Shown here one piece after another: positions 11,868-21,399 of a DNA stretch of 64,000 nucleotides. The translations under genes and the position numbers were made by a program. Position 1 is the first letter of the stretch. The number at the start of each line of letters is the position of its first letter. The notes under the pieces are model-generated. The model was not told the origin of the DNA, made no database searches, and saw only the letters and a list, made by a program, of their open reading frames with translations. Source of the DNA: Cryptomeria japonica (taxonomy: Eukaryota; Streptophyta; Pinopsida; Cupressales; Cupressaceae); assembly GCF_030272615.1 (NCBI RefSeq), contig NC_081411.1:153501971-153565970 (forward strand), in the 5' to 3' direction.

Positions 11868-13115
11868 CTATGGGGGTTCTCTATCAGACATCTTCATAGT
11901 GGTTACTACTCTTCTAATCATCAAATTTTCACCTCTTTCAGGGTATCCATAGCTGTCAGGGGTATTGACACTTTGGTATGTATTTGCACTCACCACACTT
12001 TGGCAGTCAGCTTCTAAAATCAAGTTACTTCTCCTTTGTCCCATGGAACTAGTAGGTTTATCCAGGCATCTATTGGCCATGTGTCCTTCTTTATTGTAGT
12101 TATAACATCTTATTGGACCTCTACCTTGAGATCTCCCTCTAAATGGCGGTCTTCTTCCTCTGAAGTTACCTCTCTGATTGTATCCTCCATTGTTATTGGA
12201 ACTACTCTCTCCTTTAGTGCCTTCTTGACTGGTTTCACTTCGATTTCCAAAACCATTTCCTTTACTTCTGAAAAAATTTCTTCCACCCCTCTATTGTCCT
12301 CCTCTTCCTTTACTATTATGCTCTTGTCTCCTTTTGATCTTCTCTTCCACCTTGATATCAAGTTCATGGCATCTACCAACGGTATATGGGCTAAGAAGGT
12401 TCAATTCTTCTTGAATGTTGTACCTTAATCCATTCAGGTACCGAGCAACTTTTTCACTCTCTTCCTCTTTTGTTTTAGACTTCATGCATAGCCTTTGGAA
12501 CTCCTCAGTATATGAGTTCATATCCATCTCCTTCTGCTTGAGATTTTGTCTCCTCTTATGGAGTCGTATTTCATAGTCTTTGGGTACATAGGCCTCTTTG
12601 ATCAAGGCAACCATCCTCTTCCAAGAAACAATCTTGGGCTTGTTTTCCTTCTCTCTTTCCTCTTGGACAAAGTTCCACCAAGTTAGGATTGCTCCCTTCA
12701 ACTTGGACTTAGCAATATTTACCTTTTGGTGTCCTAGAATGTCTTCACACTCAAAGAAACTAGACACGGAGTCTATCCAATCCATCACAACATCTGGTTC
12801 CATTTTTATAGTGAAGGTTGGCAAATCAATCTTTTGCTCCATGGTTCTCCTCTCCATGGATTTGAGGGCATTAAGGAAGTGCCTTTGGTTAGGAGGAATC
12901 CCCTCTTCCTCCAGCATAGGAATCTCATCCTCATCCCCTTCATCACCACTACCACTACCAGTGCCTCCATCTTCCTTCATGTCTACTCTACCTCTCAACC
13001 TCTCTAGCTCCCTTTGTATTGCCTTGCAAGTAGTGGTCTTCTCTCTCACAATCTTTGCCAATTACATGTTGGTGATTGGTCCTCTAGGGACCTCTTCTTC
13101 TTTTCCCTCTGACAT
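11868..13115 (-). pseudogene. Gypsy gag with damaged zinc knuckle
   Basis: The natural start is probably ATG at 13115 (MSEGKEEEVPRGPITNM), 22 bp from the truncated LTR. A TAA at 13062-13064 ends it after 17 codons. The frame then continues as the gag capsid region: WNFVQEEREK, YEIRLHKRRQNLKQ, NSYTEEFQRLC and ARYLNGLRYNIQEEL are typical of Ty3-gypsy gag. After 12291 a frame change leads to a basic Gly/Arg-rich stretch and a zinc knuckle near 12076-12105, CYNYNKEGHMANRC, where the second Cys has become Tyr. Plus-strand frames over this region are shadows. Confidence 0.85.
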
Positions 13116-13136
13116 CTCTCAATTCTCTATCTCCTT

Positions 13137-14250
13137 ACTCTTTTGGAAGATATACAAATCCGCAAAAGGAAGGGTCAGGGTTTGGAAAATAAAAGCCTTT
13201 GCCGGTAGGATGTTGACTATCCTAAAAGGGCTAATTAGGCCTCTTTTGCGAAGCAACTATACTCAGATGATTGAACCAGCCGATTACAATCCCATGGGCA
13301 TGTTTGGAACCATAAATCAATAGGGATTCTAGGGTTACACACCTGGAATCATCGCCATTTGCACACAAGGTACTTTTGGTTGTTCAAGGTCTAGGTAGCC
13401 ACATAGAGATGTCTACCTAGGGTTGCTCCAAACACTTCTCTCCCTTTCTCCTCCTGAAAAAAATTCTTGGAATCCTAGAATAAATTTACTACACTTTCCT
13501 TTCACCAAATCCCATGATCCTCAGATTGGTAAAGTGCAAGATATGGCCATGGAGGAGGAAAAACCCAAGGTAAACCCTGGTTTTCCGGGTGCCTACAGTA
13601 AAACTTGAATATCAGAAGCAACACACATAATCAAGACTTAAAATAAAAACCAAAATAGAGTTAACTCTCCTCTCCAATCAATTCACATCATTGGGAATGG
13701 ATCCCAATCCATATAGAACCGTACCACAGACCTAAACTCCAGAATTGCAGGAAAAACTCTAAATTCTATTAGTTTGTTGGCATCAAAAACTCTTCTCCGT
13801 ACAATCACTCCTCTAGAATTGGATCCAAAAGGTGTATAAACTACTCCACAACTTCTCTCAACAAAAAATCAAGAGGTTAGAGCCATTGGAGGAGTTTCAA
13901 ATTAACAAAATGCAAAAAGTGCTTAAAAGTTGCTCATGACAACTTTTGCAAAAGTTGTCAAAATGTCATCTTTTGCCTCCTAATGCCTTGGGTCAAGTTT
14001 AACCCCTCTGAAAACATCTTAAAACACTAAAACCAACACATTTGATCCCCTATTGTCCAAAAGTCCTAATTGGCTCATAGAAATGCAAAAATAGGAGTTT
14101 CGCTCACAAGATGGGGTTCATTATTACAAACACATAATGCCTGATTGAAAACCTATACAAAACATTCTAAAGACATATTTAATGCCTTATCATCCCTTCT
14201 TAGAGTTTGACTTATCATCTTGAAGGATTTGATGAGGTTCTTTTGCACCA
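13137..14250 (-). repeat. Gypsy 5' LTR, truncated
   Basis: Shares 1.1 kb with 7311-8434. It ends TTGCACCA at 14250 next to the AATAT duplication. Homology stops at ACTCTTTTGG (13137-13146). Only 21 bp separate this from the gag start, leaving no room for LTR tail, primer site and leader. Confidence 0.85.
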
Positions 14251-14313
14251 AATATGTTGACATCAATGACAACAACATATCCTAGCAGTAGCAATGAACA
14301 ACCAAATCCAACA
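14251..14313 (-). repeat. Copia-1 3' LTR, remaining end, with AATAT duplication
   Basis: 14251-14255 is the right AATAT duplication. 14256-14313 is the outermost 58 bp of the copia-1 LTR (GTTGACATCAATGACAACAA onward), ending AAATCCAACA. Read on the minus strand this is the LTR start TGTTGGATTTGG. Confidence 0.88.
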
Positions 14314-14327
14314 ATCTCCCCCTTTGG
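14314..14327 (-). other. Copia-1 polypurine tract
   Basis: Minus-strand CCAAAGGGGGAGAT directly before the LTR start TGTTGG. This is the classic plant copia plus-strand primer. Confidence 0.9.
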
Positions 14328-14789
14328 CATTGATGGCAACATATGAATTTGAAAAAAAATCAATGCAAAGAAAGAAGATATCACCGGCAAACTCCTCCTA
14401 AGATCAAGGTAGATAAAGAAGTTTTTCACTTGATCTCTCTCCCCCTTTGACAAGAATTCCAAAGATCACCAAATCAAACTCTCTCCTCCTAAAACAAAAA
14501 CATAAATCTCTCTCCCACTAGGACACACAATCAAATTAATAGAAATCTCAAAAATCTCTCTCCAAAACACAGACTACTTCAGCAGAGGAGCAACACCAAC
14601 TCATCAATCCAGATAAAAGAGTAAGGCTCTAAATTCCACCAAATCGATGCAACTCAATTCATCTAGTTTTCATCAAGAGGGGTGGAGACCCCTAACTTGT
14701 CTCTCAGATAGACAAATATATATGTAGGCAAAGGCTTAGTAAAAATATAAATAATTTGTTCCTTTGTAGATACATATTCCAGCCTCACC

Positions 14790-16146
14790 TTCTATTCACC
14801 GACTTGATCTCTCAAGTAATTGTATTTTATTGATATATGCTTAGCCTTTGAATATTGCATCGGATTGTTAGACATGTTTATAGAACTAGAATTATCATAG
14901 TATATAACAATAGGCTCATCAAAATAACTCTAATATCTTTCAACATTTGCTTCATCCATACTATCTGAGTGCAATTACTAGTAGCAACAATGTACTCAGC
15001 TCCAGCAATAGATAAAGATATTGAGTCATGTTTCTTGCTAGCCCAAGAAACCAACTTATTACCTAAAAATAATGCTCCATTGGTAGTACTCTTCTGGTCA
15101 TCAACATCATCTGCCCAATATGCATCAGTATAAGCACATAAGATGAAATCATCATTCTTTAGATACCATAAATCATAATCTTCAGTTCCCTTTAGATATT
15201 TGAATATTCTTTTAACAATAGTAACATGACTCTCCTTCGGATCAACTTGATATCTAGCTTCCATACACACAACATGCATAATGTCAGGTCTAGTTTGAGT
15301 AAGATATAATAGTCCACCAACCATAGATTTGTAAAAACTTTGATTAGCTTTAGCAGATTCATCATTTTTAGACAATTTACAACCACTCACCATAGGAGTT
15401 CCAACCGGTTTGGAATCATCTAATCCAAACTTCTTCAACAATTCCTTCACATACTTAGTTTGAGATATAAAGATTCCTTTTCCAGTCTGTGTAATCTGCA
15501 AACCTAAGAAAAATTTCATCTCACCAATCATAGACGTCTCAAATTCTTTTTGCATGTCATTGGCAAATTTCATGCTCATATCATCATCACCACCAAAAAT
15601 AATGTCATCAAAAAAGACTTCAACAATCAAAATGTTATCATTTTCAATTTTGAAGTACAAATTACTATTAGCAGCACCTTTGACAAATCCCAGTTTTAGA
15701 AAGTATTTATCTAATCTAGCATACTAGGCTCTACGGGCTTGTTTCAAAGCATAAAGTGCTTTCTTCAACTTACATACCATGTCTCCATCATCTGATAGTG
15801 AAAATCCATTAGGTTGTTCAATATAAACTTCTTCTTCTAGATCACCATTCAAAAATGCAGATTTGACATCCATTTGATATACATTGAAATCTTTATAAGC
15901 AGCATAAGCAAGTAACAATCTAAAAACTTCAATTCGGGCAACTAGATCAAAATTTTCTTCATAATCAATCCCTTCTTGTTGTGAATATCCTTTGCAGACT
16001 AGTCTAGCTTTATTTCTAACTACTTCACCTACTTCATTCAATTTGTTCCTAAAAACCCATTTAGTACCAATAACATTTTTATCCTTAGGTCTAGGCACAA
16101 GTTCCCAAGTATCGTTCTTTTCAATATGATCTAACTCTTCTTCCAT
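14790..16146 (-). pseudogene. Copia-1 reverse transcriptase and RNase H
   Basis: RT begins around [17 protein letters not shown] (16146), followed by [48 protein letters not shown] (palm Asp) and YALKQARRA. There a TGG-to-TAG change makes a stop (15724-15726). The frame resumes with the polymerase box EVFFDDIIF (usual form Y/F-V-D-D) and FLGLQITQ, GTPM, LLYLTQTRPDI. RNase H follows: CAYTDAYWADD (usual DADWAG) and LSIAGAEYIV. A frameshift near 14935 shifts the end, which continues as YYDNSSSINMS and SKAKHISIKYNYLRDQ to about 14790. RT then RNase H downstream of integrase is the copia order. Confidence 0.92.
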
Positions 16147-16427
16147 GGCTCTAATCTAATTATTATCTTTACAAGCTTCAACACCATCTTTAGGTTCAAC
16201 TTTAGAAATAAAACATAGCTCTTTTGCAACTAACCTTCTTCTAGTCATCACACCTTTATTCTTATCACCAATAATCTGATTTTTAGAATGATTCAATCTT
16301 ACATACCTCAAATTCTTCTGATTGTTCTGATCCATAGACTAGGGATCCTGAACATCCTCACCGGTAGTAGCAACAGTCTTTGTCTCTACCAGATCATTCT
16401 GCTTAGGCTCTGCAGGATAAATAGGAG
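16147..16427 (-). pseudogene. Copia-1 integrase-RT linker at a deletion
   Basis: Minus-strand reading gives the post-integrase linker: QNDLVETKTVATTGEDVQDP, a stop, then NLRYVRLNHSKNQIIGDKNK and VMTRRRLV. This linker normally follows the whole integrase core. Here it comes straight after the pre-integrase zinc finger, so the DDE core is missing. Confidence 0.8.
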
Positions 16428-17183
16428 CTAAAACAATATATTGACCTTCATCATAGGCTCAATAGCTTGTGTAGAAATGATCTTGATCAATGAATCAAAT
16501 TTTACATGACACATCCTTCTATGCCACAACAAACTCTCATCTATCTTAGCAATCAAACGACTTTTCTCACTAGCATTCAAATGAAAAATGTTACCTTTTG
16601 TCTTAGTTCCAGATGCAATTTCTATACCGGATGCATTCAAAATCTTGCATTTACCATCTTTGAATTGTAGATCATAACCCTTATCAACCATCTATCCAAC
16701 ACTCAAAAGATTATGATTTAAACCTTCAACATTTAAGACATCATCAGTATTATGCTTACCATCAAAGCAAATAGAACCTCTCCCATGAATTATACAGGCT
16801 TTGTCATCTCCAAATCTAGCTATTCCACCATCATACTTTTCCATGCTTACACATTTTCTTTTGTCACTGGTCATATGGTGTGAACAACCATTGTCAATCA
16901 CCCATTCACCTTTTTCTTCGACCTTAGTAGCCAAAGCTTTCTCCTCAACATAACAGCTAGTGGAATCAATAGGCACATGACTATCTTCTTTAATGATAAT
17001 GAACAAAACTTCATCTTCTTCTAATTCCTCATCTGTAACACCTTCATCTGCAGCATAATAACAATTCTTTTGGTTTCTAAACTTCCGGTTAGACTTATAA
17101 GGCTTATCATACTTCTCATGCTTCTCATATCTATCATTTCTATCAAACTTGTCAAACTTATCATGTATGTCATAATTAACCAT
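16428..17183 (-). pseudogene. Copia-1 protease and pre-integrase
   Basis: Protease: EWVIDNGCSHHMTSD at about 16880-16920. Copia enzymes usually have D-S-G, here D-N-G. Then CFDGKHNTDDVLNVEGLNHN and LLSVG. A stop divides the frame at 16692. Pre-integrase finger: SLLWHRRMCHVKFDSLIKI. The coding match ends abruptly at about 16435 (EPMMK). The N-terminal part (17183-17050) is the Asp/Lys-rich spacer after the zinc knuckle. Confidence 0.88.
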
Positions 17184-17189
17184 TCTCTC

Positions 17190-18053
17190 CGAACATCTAG
17201 AAGCAAAATATCCTATCTAATTACAAGAAAAAAAATTTAAGGGCAACTTTCCATCATACTTACTAGCACCTTTAGGAAATCTTTGGGCAATCAATGCTTC
17301 AATATCATCAAGCTCTCTCTCTTGTTATTCTATCTCTCTCCCTTCTCTTTCATATCCAAATATGTTTCACTCATCAGGATCATATTTCTTCTTACCGGAC
17401 ATGGATGCTAATGCTTTGAATGCTATGTCAAAATTTCCTTGTGATTCACCAAATTTGCTCAACTCAAATGCAACAAGTTTTCCAACTAATACATCTCTTG
17501 TCACTGTAGTTACACTTCAGATCTCATCAATAGTGGAAACTTTTTGTTTATAAGAAGAAGGAAAAGATCTTAGCACCTTAGAAATAACATCATTTTCTTC
17601 AATCTTTCCACTAGCAAATCTGATACCAAGGACAAGCTCATTCACCTTAGCCATGTATGAATGTATGTTCTCATCATCTCCCATCTTTAATATCTCATAC
17701 TTCCCTTTCAAACTCTGCAACTTAGCAACTTTCACTTGAATATCACTTTCATACAGGATTTTAAGCTTCACCCAGATCTCATGTGCGGTCTGAAGTTCCA
17801 TAACATTTGTCATTTCAGAATCAATCAGGACACTGAGTAATGCTTCCTTCGCTCCAATGTTATATCCAACTTCCTTAGTCTGATCAATAGTGGATGGTCC
17901 ATTCTAAGGAACAACATAGGCATTCTTAGTAATCTTCCAATAATCTTCTCCAAGACATTTCAAATGCACCTCCATCTATTTCTTCCATATAGTGTAGTTG
18001 CTTCCATCAAACCTCAGACTATCCTTCTTGAAAATAATACCTTGAGTTTCCAT
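17190..18053 (-). pseudogene. Copia-1 gag
   Basis: The likely start is ATG at 18053 (METQGIIFKKDSLRFDGSNY), 43 bp after the primer site. FDGSNYTIWKK is the typical copia gag opening, followed by stops. 17813-17517 is open (ELQTAHEIWVKLKILYES and LRSFPSSYKQKVSTI), a UBN2-type gag domain. A stop lies at 17514-17516 after TIDEI. The zinc knuckle near 17180-17230 is destroyed: FFSCN, stop, IGYFASRC. First Cys is Phe, the His is Tyr and a Gln is a stop. Confidence 0.88.
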
Positions 18054-18095
18054 TCCAAATCTCCTCAAGTGATTAAGCTTCTACTGGAGGATCTA

Positions 18096-18107
18096 GCTCT
18101 GATACCA
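18096..18107 (-). other. Copia-1 primer-binding site
   Basis: Minus-strand TGGTATCAGAGC, complementary to the 3' end of plant initiator methionine tRNA. It follows the LTR end (CTAACA) after two T residues. Confidence 0.95.
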
Positions 18108-18109
18108 AA

Positions 18110-19357
18110 TGTTAGCAGAAATCAAGATGGAAGACTAAGAGAGGGGGGGGTGAATCAGTCTTCACCGAAAGCACAACAAATTAAATTTCCAAAACATTAA
18201 CTGATAAACCACAACAATAACAAATAAGAAAATTAACAACACTACACACAACACCAATATTTTGACATGGAAACCTAGTTGAGGGAAAAACCACTATGGG
18301 AACCTACCCACAATAAGATGAAATTGTGTAGTAGTATGTGAAAATATTACAATGGGGAATGCACATGCATTCAGGAACACTACCTAGAGATCACTACTCA
18401 AAAGATATATGCCTAGAAGTCTACAACCCTTAGGGAAGTCTCACTGACTTACAAAATGATCTGGACTACAATCCGGAAGGAATGAACTACAATAATGGCA
18501 TCTACAGATACCCGATGATTGTTCCGGTTAAGCATAGTTGTCTGCCTTGCAATACCAAACTCACCACTACACCTCATTGAATTATATATCCTTGTTTTCA
18601 CATTTACCTCTCTCTGATACTGCAGACACAATACCAACACCTAAATTACATAAGCATTTCACCTATATATACAAATCATCAACCTTGATAGCAAGGTCGA
18701 CTAAACCCTCAACCCTTAACTCATAATTACAAAAATTACATTACATGATACAAAGATCAACCACCAGACCAATATTATGATTTACATTACATAGAATGCA
18801 CCTAATTCAAATTCCCACACAATTACATCCACCAGAAATCACACCAAGATCAATCGCAATACGTTACACCATGGGAAATACTGCATAACACACAAATTAT
18901 CATCAGTTCATAGAAATCACCAAAAACTCGCTCAACGATCAGTGCAAATCACCAAAATAAACAGGACATGGCTAGGAAAAATCATCAAGCATGTTAGAAT
19001 CATCCGGAATAGTTGCACCAACATCTTTTTCAAATCTTCATTGGTCAACGTCTCAAAGCTCAAGAACACAACCAATCGGCAACTATCACGAAGAAATATA
19101 ACTTATGATGCGCTAAATCAAAAACCATCTAAAATTAAGATACACAAGATCATCCCAAACAATAATCTAAAATCTCAGCACAAGATCTGATCACACCGAA
19201 ATATATCAGAGGGAATACCGACAGAAACCGGTAAACATAGAACTACAAACCAGACCAGAAAATGTTTCACAAAAACATTGAAATGACACACAGGAATTTG
19301 TTGGTATCAATGACAACAACATATCCTAGTAGTAGTCATGAACAACCAAATCCAATA
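18110..19357 (-). repeat. Copia-1 5' LTR
   Basis: Plus-strand start TGTTAGCAGAAATC, end AAATCCAATA (the last CA mutated to TA), 1.25 kb. It matches the 3' LTR at 5736-6921 plus 14256-14313 throughout. Includes GAGGGGGGGGTGAATC and the GGGAACCTACCCACAATAAG box. Confidence 0.88.
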
Positions 19358-19819
19358 ATCTCCCAAATAATCCAACACTTCATGCTCCAAGGAGATATCG
19401 GAAATCATAAAAGCATATTGTTTACCTTTCCCCTTGGTATTCTTCACATACTTATCTCCCCCTACTGAAGGAGAACCCTTTCCCTTGCTAGTCCCAACAG
19501 ACAAATGCTTATGTTCCCTTTTTGGTTTCTTGGAAGGGGAGGGAGCGACCTCTTATTCATCATCCTAAGTGTTCCATCCCCCTTTCTCAGAGCTACCACT
19601 ACCCTCCCCATAAAAATCAGAGATCGAAGGAGCCTTATTAGGGTTCTCAAAAGCCCTAGCCTTACAATGCTCATAGATAAGCAAATTTAAACCTTAATGT
19701 AGGACCAGATTAATGTGGGCATTCTCTCTATGTTCATTAATGTTGGCATTAAAAAAATAAACCAAGTAAAAGGGGAAAGAAATATTCACCTTATGCCTGA
19801 AGTGATTTAGCAGAACGAA
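19358..19819 (-). pseudogene. ORF U, middle piece, broken
   Basis: The minus strand from 19819 reads FVLLNHFRHKVNISFPFY, then VYFFNANINEHRENAH, a stop, and GLNLLIYEHCKARAFENP. Next is a Gly/Ser-rich part (YGEGSGSSEKGDG). After a frameshift near 19500 come SVGTSKGKGSPSVGGDKYVK and ISLEHEVLDYLGD, ending exactly at the copia-1 boundary. The upstream end joins in frame with the N-terminal piece at 32323: there the sequence reads TKNYGYH, and the GTGGT duplication of element D overlaps the Tyr-His codons. Family not recognised. Confidence 0.6.
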
Positions 19820-19824
19820 GTGGT
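19820..19824. other. Target-site duplication GTGGT of element D
   Basis: GTGGT precedes the LTR start TGTGTGTGTG at 19825. The same five bases follow the other LTR end at 32323-32327. The match defines the two ends of element D although they are 12.5 kb apart. Confidence 0.9.
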
Positions 19825-20268
19825 TGTGTGTGTGAAAAGTGCAAGTATTTTCAAGCTAAGACACAACACTTCAATTAATTCATTGCATGCATGGTTAGAT
19901 AGATATAATCATGAATATAAAAACTAGAACAAATCGACCTATTTCCTTCTAAAAGATGTGAGTATAGACTTGCTCTCATATTTGTCTAAGCAATACCAGT
20001 GACTAGACTACACCAAGATGAAGGATTTAATCTATATGAGCATAATATTTAAGCTAAATGTATGCAAGATTAAGCTAGATGAATGAATATTAAACTAGAT
20101 GAGTGAATATTAAGCTAGATGAATTCAAGCAATCATGATTAAACTAAATATGCAAAAAGCTAAACTAAAATGCAGTAATCTCAAAGCACAATATCCTCAA
20201 TGACTCTAGAGCAAAAACTACATAATAACAATAAATCTCCAGGGTGTTTTGAATGAGAGATGAAGGTT
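19825..20268 (-). repeat. Element D 3' LTR, outer part
   Basis: Matches 31043-31510 closely: shared CATTGCATGCATGGTTAGA, CAAATCGACCTAT, and a stretch of GATTAAGCTAGATGAAT-type short repeats around 20065-20130. It stops at GAGATGAAGG (20268), exactly where the intact copy continues into TGAATTTATAGAG. Confidence 0.88.
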
Positions 20269-20279
20269 GTGTTGGTGCC

Positions 20280-21399
20280 CAAAACCACAGATTGGAAAAC
20301 CAAAAACTTGCCTAATCCTTAGTAGATCTAATCAGCCTTGGCCAACGAACAGGAATGGTCGAAGACCAAATTCCTCTACACTTTAGGCTCCACTAAACCC
20401 AGGTGGGTGTACCTTACACTCTCAAGCACAAAAGAGGTTTATTTTAAGTGAATTTAAACTATGGGAGTTAGAAATTGCAGGGATGACAAAAGGTTTTCCT
20501 ACAATTATGCTAACAAAAGTGCTTTTTATTTAATACCTTTAGAACTAATAACATAAGTGTCAATATAGTTGTGATATGTAAGAGATTACTATTAGGACTT
20601 TAAGTCATTATGAAAAAGAGTAGTACTGATAGAAATTAGAAGATTTATTTCTTTGATAAGGACCTAATGCATACAAACCTATTCAACAAAGATTAATAAT
20701 AGACCAGTGCCTTATCTAACCATTAATGAATAACTTTGTGGACAAGAATCACTATCAACTCAAGAGACAATTATAAGACCATCACTGTGAAAGTTTCATT
20801 ATGTGTTGCATGAACAATGAAAACCCAATTTTACATTCAATACAACATCATGTGATGGCATATCACAGCAAATCTAAAAGATTTATCAAGAGGACATATG
20901 ATTCCATCAAACACAAAATTACACATAATAGTCTGGAGATAATAGCGTGAAATCTTGTATATTAACTTCTCAAATAAGAATGTACACAAAAATACACTTA
21001 CAAATACTCCAATACATTAAGTTTGCACAAAATAAACTCCTCATTTCTATTAGAATTTTCTAAAAACATAACACTTATAGCCCAACCATCGACAGAATAA
21101 TGTCTCTCTTATGATATAAAAGTGACTCATTACATATATGTGAGCCAAAGGATTCAAATGAAAGGACACACCCTTTCATCTTGTGAAACTAAACTTGACT
21201 AAAACCTAACACCTAACTGCTTAACTACTAGATACAAAATATAAAAATTAGTTTTGGTCGTCCAGTATTGTATCACACTTTTGTATGTGCTCCAAATACT
21301 TTTTGTCCTGATGAGTGTTGGTGTTGAATACAGTATCCCTGACATCGATCTCCATGGTAACCATTCTCTCCATCTACTCACCTGTCTCCTTCATATCCA
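20280..21399. other. Insertion E, region downstream of its ORF
   Basis: About 1.1 kb with no supported gene. It follows the presumed end of the E ORF on the minus strand. AT-rich, no repeat structure seen. Confidence 0.5.

Larger units (their letters stand above)
6922..14250 (-). mobile_element. Ty3-gypsy chromovirus-like element, nested in copia-1 LTR
   Basis: A 7.3-kb minus-strand Ty3-gypsy element. Domain order in element sense is gag with zinc knuckle, protease, reverse transcriptase, RNase H, integrase, then a chromodomain-like tail. The order RT-RNase H-integrase is diagnostic of Ty3-gypsy, and the chromodomain of chromoviruses. It is bounded by AATAT duplications. The 3' LTR (6922-8434) is complete, but the 5' LTR (13137-14250) lacks its last ~390 bp together with primer site and leader. 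Multiple stops and lost catalytic residues make it dead. Confidence 0.9.
5736..19357 (-). mobile_element. Copia-1: Ty1/copia element, interrupted and defective
   Basis: A minus-strand copia element with two LTRs (3' LTR at the low end, 5' LTR at 18110-19357), an initiator-Met-type primer site (18096-18107), a gag-pol region and a polypurine tract (14314-14327). Subtracting the gypsy insertion at 6922-14250, the element is about 6.3 kb. It cannot have moved in its present form: the integrase core is deleted and stops interrupt gag, protease-integrase and reverse transcriptase. It lies inside ORF U in the same orientation. Flanks are not a clean duplication: GAGAT on one side and TGATG on the other, read on the minus strand, share only GAT. 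Confidence 0.85.

Noticed and set aside
12036-13323. Long plus-strand open frames (12036-12428, 12598-13323)
   Set aside because: They are antisense to gypsy gag, rich in Ser/Phe/Leu as expected for the reverse of a Lys/Glu-rich frame.
5731-19362. Perfect 5-bp target duplication of copia-1
   Set aside because: The flanks CATCA and ATCTC do not match on the plus strand; only three bases (GAT in minus sense) are shared. Ends were set by LTR and primer-site logic instead.
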